A stretch of 5,174 nt of DNA from Candidatus Curtissbacteria bacterium (lineage in GTDB: Bacteria; Patescibacteriota; Microgenomatia; Curtissbacterales; GWA2-41-24): positions 1 through 5,174 of the forward strand of contig JACPYZ010000122.1 in NCBI GenBank assembly GCA_016195765.1. Reading direction: 5' to 3'. Below the pieces are notes generated by a model. It was not told the origin of the DNA and made no database searches. It was given only the letters and a program-made list of their open reading frames with translations. Position 1 is the first letter of the stretch; each line of letters opens with the position of its first letter. Both the position numbers and the translations under genes were made by a program. Positions 1 to 5,174 of the stretch are shown in pieces.

Positions 1-300
1 AAGTGCACGGTATGCAAAATATATAAAGGCAACAAAACCAAAAATTCCCAATGTGTCCAAAAGGTAGCTTAGGTCAAAAACATTAAAGTAGCACCTGGCA
101 AATTCAGACATAAATATTCCAGGTTTGTTGTGCAAAAATCGTGTGAAATAAATATTTTTACCTATACCATCAATAGTGACTTCTTCAAAAATTCTCGGCG
201 GCACGGCTATTTTGGCTGTGTCTATGTCACATTTTGGCAATGGGACAGGAGTCTTTAGGATGATTGTTGCAAAGAATAATAACAATATTATTAGTTTCAT
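1..300 (-). CDS. S-2: small membrane protein, paralogue of S-1 (C-terminus cut by the window edge)
   Basis: Reading the minus strand from ATG at 300-298 gives 100 codons with no stop to the window edge. The ATG shares an ATGA overlap with the TGA stop of GT-3, a classic coupled start. The protein opens MKLIILLLFF, with one hydrophobic segment at about 2-16, followed by an outer domain with C24, then H57-N58-K59, F75-D76, Y79-L80-L81, G85 and G88, and a second hydrophobic segment from about 84. From NK to the second Gly it aligns with S-1 without gaps. Like S-1 it follows a GT gene directly and resembles the GT region that starts at TM8. In this part it has no WDEA, FSR or GRHS motif. About half of the expected length (S-1 is about 200 residues) lies outside the window. 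No function is known to me; a membrane partner of GT-3 is inference. The alternative that it is unrelated to GTs remains open because the motif is short. Confidence 0.8.
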   Translation of the reverse strand, partial: MKLIILLLFFATIILKTPVPLPKCDIDTAKIAVPPRIFEEVTIDGIGKNIYFTRFLHNKPGIFMSEFARCYFNVFDLSYLLDTLGIFGFVAFIYFAYRAL

Positions 301-1790
301 TCTGTTTCTGAAATTACGTACCTCAAATCCCCGTCCGTCGAATAAATATTTTTTAGAACCTTAGGTGCGTGAGATTGCCACATTGGAGTAACAAGCAATG
401 CTTTACCCGGTTTTGTTTTGCCCCAAGAAGCTCCGAAAAACTCGTACTTATCAAAACCATTTTCACCGTCTTTTGTTCCAAAATATTTATCTGGTGGGTA
501 TTGGGAATAAAAAAGTGTGAAAATGTAAGGGTGCCCGTAGTAGTTACTAATTGCGATCGTTTGGTAATTGCCTTCGATGTTTTTAATGTAATCCATTGTT
601 TGTCTGAACCCATCTTGCCAATCTAAAGCTTTTTGCCTTGGATAATGGATGTAGTATAAGTGCAAATATGTAGCCACGTTGTAAGAGCCTATTAAAATCA
701 AAGTTGTTAAGATTGCTTGTTTAAAGTAATTATTTCTTATTTTTGTTATTTGGTAAAAACCTACTGATGCAAACATTGGATAAAGCGGAATAAAGGTCAA
801 CGCACGAAGAGCGTGAGGTGTTGGTGAGGCCAAAGCAGCTGGAATTGCTGCTGTTAAAAACCATAATAAAAGCAGCCACTTTTTTTCTTTTTGGTGTATT
901 AAAAATACAAGACCCGCTAGCACAAGTGGTAGCTCAAAGACATACAACTCCCCCATTCCACTCACAGAATGTCTACCTATTGAATCACCATTTGTGAAAA
1001 GAAAGTTTAAGTTATAGTGCGAAAGATAATTTGAAATAAATGTTTGCAAAAAATCTTTTTTTGAGAATATTCCTACTGATTGTCCACGTATCAAACTATT
1101 CTGAAAGTTCGAGATAATGGGAATTGTAAAAATTAAAAAGACAACAACTGGTAAAATTAATTTTTTGCGGAACTTCAAAAGACTCTTAAAATTTGTCACT
1201 GCGAGAAGAATAAGAATAAGTGGTATCCAAATTTTTGCGCCATGATAAGTATTTAGCGCTAAACCAAAAAAAGCAGCTGTTAAAACTAGTCCCTTTTGCG
1301 ATCTTTTGCCATACAAATAGGTGGTTACTCCAAGAATACTCCAGAAAACCATAAAGTTTGCTTCGTGGTCGTATCTGGAAAATTGTAGGTGCCAAGGATC
1401 GATTGCAAGTAAAAATGCACTAAGAAGCGCAATTTTCTTGTTTTGAAATATTTTTAATGCCAGTAAATAAGTTACCAATATAGTTAACGTTCCAAGGAGA
1501 GCGGAAGGGAATCTCACGGCAAATTGATTCAAGCCAAAAATAGCAATTGATGGAACTAGCGTATAGACCGAAAGCGCGAGATTATAGTCACCGAATGCCT
1601 TAAACGTTTGAGGCATGAAATTACCGTATTCATCCCTACCAGTTTTTAAAATACTATAGGCATTGTACCCATTGGAAGCCTCATCCCAGTTTAGGTGAGG
1701 CGGTACTACCCCAAGTTGATAAAACCTTAAAACGAAGGCTATTAAAACAATAAGAACCAAGACAAATTTACTATTTAAAAATGATTTCAT
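297..1790 (-). CDS. GT-3: ArnT/PMT-like GT-C membrane glycosyltransferase with a shortened outer loop
   Basis: A 497-residue paralogue of GT-2 with the same architecture: TM1 about 9-26; WDEA at 35-38; AFGDYNLAL at 65-73; WHLQFSR at 133-139; about seven further TMs; NYLSHYNLNFLF at 254-265; NGDSIGRHS at 267-275; MGELYVFELP at 279-288; SPTPHALR at 322-329; last TM ending near 377; soluble C-terminal domain with YPRQ at 383-386, DWQDGFRQ at 390-397, HPYIFTLFY at 420-428 and a closing LLVTPMWQ at 465-472. A sugar donor on polyprenyl-phosphate and extracytoplasmic transfer are expected from the family; the acceptor is unknown. Between the TM8 proline (224) and NYL (254) there are 30 residues, against 61 in GT-2 and 58 in GT-1, so about half the flexible outer loop, including the HN[KQ]-like motif, is missing without any frame break. 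The ATG overlaps the end of S-1 by 20 nt and has no evident ribosome binding site. The stop is TGA, with an in-frame TAA two codons on. Confidence 0.93.
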   Translation of the reverse strand: MKSFLNSKFVLVLIVLIAFVLRFYQLGVVPPHLNWDEASNGYNAYSILKTGRDEYGNFMPQTFKAFGDYNLALSVYTLVPSIAIFGLNQFAVRFPSALLGTLTILVTYLLALKIFQNKKIALLSAFLLAIDPWHLQFSRYDHEANFMVFWSILGVTTYLYGKRSQKGLVLTAAFFGLALNTYHGAKIWIPLILILLAVTNFKSLLKFRKKLILPVVVFLIFTIPIISNFQNSLIRGQSVGIFSKKDFLQTFISNYLSHYNLNFLFTNGDSIGRHSVSGMGELYVFELPLVLAGLVFLIHQKEKKWLLLLWFLTAAIPAALASPTPHALRALTFIPLYPMFASVGFYQITKIRNNYFKQAILTTLILIGSYNVATYLHLYYIHYPRQKALDWQDGFRQTMDYIKNIEGNYQTIAISNYYGHPYIFTLFYSQYPPDKYFGTKDGENGFDKYEFFGASWGKTKPGKALLVTPMWQSHAPKVLKNIYSTDGDLRYVISETE

Positions 1791-2382
1791 TGCAAATTTG
1801 TGGAAGATGCCAGGTTATCATGAAATACCAGATTGATATTATAAAAAGAGCAATAAGCAGAGTTATATTCCATTTGTTTTCCACAAAAAATGATTTTGAC
1901 CAAGCCGATAAAGACAATAGAGAAATGAGTGCAATTAAATGATTTTCTTTTTGGTTTTGAAATGTGAGATATAAAATCACTAAAGAAATAGCTGCTAAAT
2001 GGAATAATCCTTTCTTGGATCTTTTTTTGATAATTGTCCATACACCAATTGTAACTGTAATTGTGCCAATTGGGCCAATTAAGTTCAGTAAATATCTGGG
2101 TTCAAAGTAACTTGTAAAAACTTCTGCAAGCAAATGCGGTGCAGTTGTCAATTTGTTATTAAAAATCTTCGCTTCTATGCTATTTGGATTTTGCTCGTAA
2201 ATTCGCTCGGATTCTACACTAAGGGTAACATCAGAAAGTTTAAATTGTTTAACTAGGTATGCAGTACAGCCTGTACTCTGCCAAAGCCTGAAGATAATTG
2301 CGCTTGCAATTAAAACAAAAAACAATAACAATTTTGACTTATTAATTTTCTCCTCCGAGATTCCAAATTTTGTAAACAACAT
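1771..2382 (-). CDS. S-1: small membrane protein resembling the C-terminal half of a GT-C glycosyltransferase; probably non-catalytic
   Basis: A 203-residue protein (numbered from ATG 2382) of no named family I recognise. It has TM1 at about 18-34, a short outer domain of about 60 residues with one Cys (C39), then TMs at about 101-118, 126-141, 148-162 and 171-191. Positions N76-K77, F93, Y97-L98-L99 and G103/G106 recur in S-2 with the same spacing, and the N-to-F-to-YL spacing (17 and 21) also matches GT-1 and GT-2. The rest aligns loosely with the last TMs of GT-3, including H148 near the position of the GT PHALR histidine. WDEA, FSR, GDxIGRHS and the soluble tail are absent, so independent transferase activity is unlikely; a partner role for GT-2 or GT-3 is inference. 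The start is uncertain: GTG 2388, ATG 2382 (used here, 41-nt overlap with GT-2), or a non-standard ATT at 2346 behind GGAGGAG. It ends in tandem TAGTAA and overlaps GT-3 by 20 nt. Confidence 0.85.
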   Translation of the reverse strand: MLFTKFGISEEKINKSKLLLFFVLIASAIIFRLWQSTGCTAYLVKQFKLSDVTLSVESERIYEQNPNSIEAKIFNNKLTTAPHLLAEVFTSYFEPRYLLNLIGPIGTITVTIGVWTIIKKRSKKGLFHLAAISLVILYLTFQNQKENHLIALISLLSLSAWSKSFFVENKWNITLLIALFIISIWYFMITWHLPQICNEIIFK

Positions 2383-3949
2383 TCCCACCGTTGTCTCTTA
2401 TTTCTTCTTTTAAAACTCCGTCTATTTTTTGCCATGGAGGTGCTACGTAGAGTGCTTTGCCTTTCCCGTAAATTGGTTCATTTACTCCGACAAACTGGTA
2501 CTTGCCGAAGCCTTCTGGACTACCAGACTCGAGATATTTTGCAGGGTCGTAGTTGGTGTATATGAGTGTATATATATAAGGTACGTTGTTAATTTTCGTG
2601 ATATAGATTTTTTGATAGTTAGGTTCATATTTTTGCACGGCGGTAACCATCCTTCTGTAACCATCTTGCCAGTCTGCTGCAAATTTTCTTGGATATATGA
2701 CAAAAAGATGTCTTGTAAAAATTACAATCACAAGGACCGCCCAGACAAATATAATGATTTTTGGCAATTTCAATTTGGAAGAATAAATGCTATATGCCCC
2801 TAAACCAGAAAAAAATGCCAGAGGAATCACCATTTGTAAGCTTCTCTGAGCATGAGGGTTGGGAGCAACAATTGCCGCTGGTAGCGGGCTCAAAATAAGC
2901 CAAAGCAACATAATTTTTAAAAAAGTTTTATTCACGTTTTTAAGATTAAAAAGCGCGATTGCAATTAGAATGAACTCGAAAATATGTAGTTGACCCATAT
3001 CCACCTGGGAATGCCTTCCTATTTGGTCTCCTCTTAGGAATAAAAAGCTTGGCGAAAAATTTTCTAAATAGTTTTTTGCAGTTAACTCTGCAATATATAG
3101 CGGCTCATTGTATATTTTTGATGATAGGAATCTAAATGGTGGTTTTGATCTTTGGTCAAAATCCAAGCGTTCTTGTTTAAACTCATCTCTATTGAAATTT
3201 GATTGAGACGACGCTCGATTCAAACCATTAGGTGTTAAGGTAAAAAATATTAGAGGTAGGGAAATAAGTATAAAAATTGCCAGTGAAAGAAGAAAATTCT
3301 TTTTTCTTGTTTTTATCTCTTTGTAAAATAGAACGGTTAATCCGACTAAAAAAAGTGGGGTGAATATTCGGTATGCGTGATAGATATACATAGTCAGAGC
3401 AAAAAAAACAAAAGACAGTATAGAAGATAAAGTTTTTTTTGAGGACGGGCTTTTTAGAAAAAGCACCAACGCCAGCACGAAAATAAAAAGAGCTGGAACA
3501 GATTCGAAACCTGCTCTGGAAAATTGAATATGCCAAGAAGATAAAGCGAGCATTGCGGCTGCAAAAAGCCCAAGTATTTTATTGCTGGTTCCACGCCTTA
3601 CAAGGAAATAAAACCAAACAATTGTCAGTAGTCCAAATAAAAAACTTGGGAAGCGGATCGCAAATTCATTTAACCCAAATAAAGAAATCGATGGAATCAA
3701 TATATAAAAGTATCCTGGCAGCTTCCAGTCGCCATAGCTCTGGAAAAATAGGGGTAAAAAAGCTCCATGCTGATCTTTTCCTGTATGTAGTATTGAGTAA
3801 GCATCATAACCGAAGGCCGCTTCATCCCAATACAAGCCAGGTGGATTTAAACTGAGGTTATAGAACCTAATAAACAAGGCGACTGTAAATACTATAAGAA
3901 AGAAAACCAAAAGGTGTCTGGATATGCCTGGGGGTTTTAGCTTAATCAT
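2342..3949 (-). CDS. GT-2: ArnT/PMT-like GT-C membrane glycosyltransferase, full length
   Basis: A 535-residue integral membrane protein of the GT39/GT83-like PMT_2 type, expected to move a sugar from a polyprenyl-phosphate donor on the extracytoplasmic face. In order: TM1 about 12-30; first outer loop with WDEA at 41-44 (the acidic pair is the usual catalytic-base site in GT-C enzymes) and SYGDWKLPGY at 71-80; TM2 to TM4; WHIQFSR at 139-145; several TMs; a long loop 233-292 with YNEP at 280-283; NYLENFSPSFLFLRGD at 293-308; GRHS at 311-314; DMGQLHIFEF opening the next TM; PNPHAQR at 363-369; last TMs to about 418; then a soluble C-terminal domain with YPRK at 419-422, DWQDGYRR at 426-433 and PYIYTLIY at 457-464. 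The ATG lies in an 8-nt ATGATTAA overlap with the GT-1 stop and has no clear Shine-Dalgarno, so translation is probably coupled. It ends in tandem TAATAA stops. Closest in motif content to GT-3. The sugar and acceptor cannot be inferred. Confidence 0.93.
   Translation of the reverse strand: MIKLKPPGISRHLLVFFLIVFTVALFIRFYNLSLNPPGLYWDEAAFGYDAYSILHTGKDQHGAFLPLFFQSYGDWKLPGYFYILIPSISLFGLNEFAIRFPSFLFGLLTIVWFYFLVRRGTSNKILGLFAAAMLALSSWHIQFSRAGFESVPALFIFVLALVLFLKSPSSKKTLSSILSFVFFALTMYIYHAYRIFTPLFLVGLTVLFYKEIKTRKKNFLLSLAIFILISLPLIFFTLTPNGLNRASSQSNFNRDEFKQERLDFDQRSKPPFRFLSSKIYNEPLYIAELTAKNYLENFSPSFLFLRGDQIGRHSQVDMGQLHIFEFILIAIALFNLKNVNKTFLKIMLLWLILSPLPAAIVAPNPHAQRSLQMVIPLAFFSGLGAYSIYSSKLKLPKIIIFVWAVLVIVIFTRHLFVIYPRKFAADWQDGYRRMVTAVQKYEPNYQKIYITKINNVPYIYTLIYTNYDPAKYLESGSPEGFGKYQFVGVNEPIYGKGKALYVAPPWQKIDGVLKEEIRDNGGNVVYKIWNLGGEN
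2350..2356 (-). promoter_or_regulatory. Shine-Dalgarno-like GGAGGAG near the S-1 start
   Basis: The minus strand reads GGAGGAG inside the last codons of GT-2 (its GGE residues). It is the only strong Shine-Dalgarno match near any start in this window. It lies downstream of the ATG (2382) and GTG (2388) candidates for S-1. Five nt separate its GGAGG core from an in-frame ATT at 2346-2344, whose last base is the first base of the GT-2 TAA stop. The next in-frame TTG (2331) is 20 nt away, which is too far. It may drive initiation at ATT, be a remnant of a former ATG start, or be a chance product of Gly-Gly-Glu codons. Confidence 0.4.
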
Positions 3950-5174
3950 GGCTGACGAAAATTATGGCTTTTTCGCCATTTAAATAATAGATCGTTTTGA
4001 CGATATTTACACCTGTTGGAAAATCTTTTGGGGTGCCAACCCAAAGTATTTTTGTTTTATATTTAATCTCATTTTCGTAATCAATTTGTCTAAATTCGTA
4101 TTTTTCAAAATGATTATTGTTTTCTGCAAAACCACCAGAAACTGTTCCGCCTTCCTGGAGGTATCTTGCAGGATCATAGGCCACGTTGTAAAGCCAAAAC
4201 ATATAAGGTTGCTGTAGAGATGTTGATACGACTACCTTATCGTATTTACTTTTAATTTCCTCTGTGGCTTGCGCGGCTTGAGCACGTCCATAGAACCAAG
4301 CTTTTGAGTAATCTGTAGGCAAATGCACAAAATATTGATAAATGTAGTAAAAAAAGTTAAGAGAAAGAAGCGTGCCTAGTGTAACAAATACAACTTTTTT
4401 ATGATTTGATAAAACTAGCAAATTAAATAACCCAATAGCCGCGAAAATTTGATAAGTTGGTAAGTAGATCTCTGTTCTTAGCGCGTGGGGAACTTCCCAA
4501 GTTAAACTAGATCCAACAGCTGCAAGCAAAAACCAAACTGTTATTATTTTTTTTGCTTCTTTTGGGTATTTGTTTTTATATAAAAAGTAACCTCCGGCTA
4601 CAATAAACGGTAAATCCCAAAGATATAAAAGCCCGACTTGGGGAGCATGGTGAGTATCAGCATCTGCGGTAAAGAAAAGGTATTCTGGATTGAAGTGGAC
4701 AAAATAATTTTGGATTATTTGTGGAATGTAGGCAAAACGCTGGTTGTGTAATATGGAGCCAAAGCCGACCCCAGCCACTTTATCTTCTTCTGCCAATTGT
4801 TGGGACCTTAGCTGTGGTTTTGGATCAATAAAAACACTGATCCCATTAAATCTTACCTGCCCCCCGCCTGAAAAAAACGTGGGTATCAATACAAGTAAAA
4901 ATATTACAGAAACTGCTGTTGGACCAATCAATGCTCTCCGCATTTTAATAAGCTGTTTTCTGTAGATAAATAAAAGACAAATTACTAGCAAAGGAACGAA
5001 AATACGAGCGTTTTGATAAGTGAACATCGCAAGGCCAAAACAAATCCCAGAAACTGATAATAAAATTCCTGATTTTTTAGTTTTTGCGACAAAGCATGTT
5101 AGGTAAAACCAGACACCAGCGACTATAAAAAATAGTGAAACATTAGTTTCAAAAGCTGCTCTTGATAATTGTAT
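3942..5174 (-). CDS. GT-1: ArnT/PMT-like GT-C membrane glycosyltransferase (N-terminus cut by the window edge)
   Basis: The frame is open from the window edge to TAA at 3944-3942, giving 410 residues; the first, IQLSRAAFE, match the conserved [IL]Q[FL]SR..[FH]E segment after TM4 in the two downstream paralogues. About 140 N-terminal residues, with the WDEA motif, should lie outside the window. Visible in order (numbered from 5174): membrane segments to about residue 97, a long extracytoplasmic loop (98-155) with HNQR at 143-146, NYF..FNPEYLFF at 156-168, ADADTHH at 170-176, LYLWDLP opening the next membrane segment, PHALR at 229-233, further membrane segments, and a soluble C-terminal domain from about 285 with PYMFWLY and YDPARYL (323-339). 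The family transfers a sugar from polyprenyl-phosphate on the outer membrane face; donor and acceptor are unknown. It is the most divergent paralogue: ADADTHH replaces GDxIGRHS and KAWFYGR replaces DWQDGxR. Its end overlaps the GT-2 start by 8 nt. Confidence 0.9.
   Translation of the reverse strand: MQLSRAAFETNVSLFFIVAGVWFYLTCFVAKTKKSGILLSVSGICFGLAMFTYQNARIFVPLLVICLLFIYRKQLIKMRRALIGPTAVSVIFLLVLIPTFFSGGGQVRFNGISVFIDPKPQLRSQQLAEEDKVAGVGFGSILHNQRFAYIPQIIQNYFVHFNPEYLFFTADADTHHAPQVGLLYLWDLPFIVAGGYFLYKNKYPKEAKKIITVWFLLAAVGSSLTWEVPHALRTEIYLPTYQIFAAIGLFNLLVLSNHKKVVFVTLGTLLSLNFFYYIYQYFVHLPTDYSKAWFYGRAQAAQATEEIKSKYDKVVVSTSLQQPYMFWLYNVAYDPARYLQEGGTVSGGFAENNNHFEKYEFRQIDYENEIKYKTKILWVGTPKDFPTGVNIVKTIYYLNGEKAIIFVSHD

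Noticed and set aside
297..299. A recoded TGA (Gly code of Gracilibacteria/SR1) at the end of GT-3
   Set aside because: Readthrough would add one residue after the TGA codon before TAA, the ATGA overlap with S-2 explains the TGA, and no in-frame TGA occurs inside any of the five genes.
2045..2080. Repeated ccaatt units (2045-2050, 2066-2071, 2075-2080)
   Set aside because: They encode the Ile-Gly-rich start of a membrane segment in S-1; spacing is irregular and no inverted repeat or array is formed.
2257..2300. S-1 as a lipoprotein, because a Cys (C39) follows the first hydrophobic segment
   Set aside because: The residues before it (QSTG) are a poor lipobox, and the matching Cys of S-2 is preceded by PLPK, so lipidation is not supported. 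A disulfide or contact role is possible.
2429..2803. A 124-codon plus-strand open frame, with similar ones at 3553-3855, 369-626, 176-364 and 4744-4965
   Set aside because: All lie antisense to the conserved transferase genes, have no ribosome binding site and encode no recognisable domain; they are frame shadows.
3228..3536. Other minus-strand open frames inside the transferase genes (also 2482-2703, 1787-2041, 1186-1395, 353-613)
   Set aside because: They are alternate frames of GT-2, S-1 and GT-3, whose own frames carry the conserved family motifs.
1..5174. RNA genes, CRISPR arrays, insertion sequences, terminators or promoters
   Set aside because: The window is coding from end to end on one strand; I saw no hairpin followed by a T-run, no tRNA-like arms, no regular repeats and no transposase.

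Overview
The window is one stretch of a minus-strand operon for multi-spanning membrane proteins. It has no intergenic DNA: five coding regions cover every base, and neighbours overlap by 8, about 41, 20 and 4 nt. AT-rich sequence, tightly overlapping genes, almost no Shine-Dalgarno motifs and the style of the glycosyltransferases (a WDEA motif after TM1, a long extracytoplasmic loop ending in a NYL..FSP.FLF-type motif, a soluble C-terminal domain) resemble Candidate Phyla Radiation bacteria, most likely Microgenomates-like. This assignment rests on protein style only; no marker gene is present. The standard genetic code fits: about 1,800 codons contain no in-frame TGA and Trp is encoded by TGG.

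In transcription order (right to left): GT-1 (5174 to 3942, N-terminus outside the window), GT-2 (3949 to 2342), small membrane protein S-1 (about 2382 to 1771), GT-3 (1790 to 297) and small membrane protein S-2 (300 to beyond position 1). GT-1, GT-2 and GT-3 are diverged paralogues of the GT-C fold ArnT/PMT-like superfamily (GT39/GT83-like, PMT_2 type). Such enzymes take a sugar from a polyprenyl-phosphate carrier and transfer it on the outer face of the membrane. S-1 and S-2 are paralogues of each other. The order GT-GT-S-GT-S suggests that a GT+S cassette was duplicated and then diverged.

The most interesting observation is that S-1 and S-2 look like the C-terminal half of a GT-C enzyme without its catalytic parts. 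They begin at what would be TM8 of the transferase. They share with GT-1 and GT-2 an N-[KQE]-x15-F-x3-[YF]-L-[LF] motif with identical spacing. S-1 then continues with membrane segments that align loosely with the last GT segments. Both lack WDEA, the FSR motif, the GDxIGRHS loop and the soluble C-terminal domain. I infer that they are non-catalytic partner subunits or regulators of the adjacent transferases, in a locus probably building or decorating a surface glycan. The substrate, acceptor and polymer cannot be read from the sequence.
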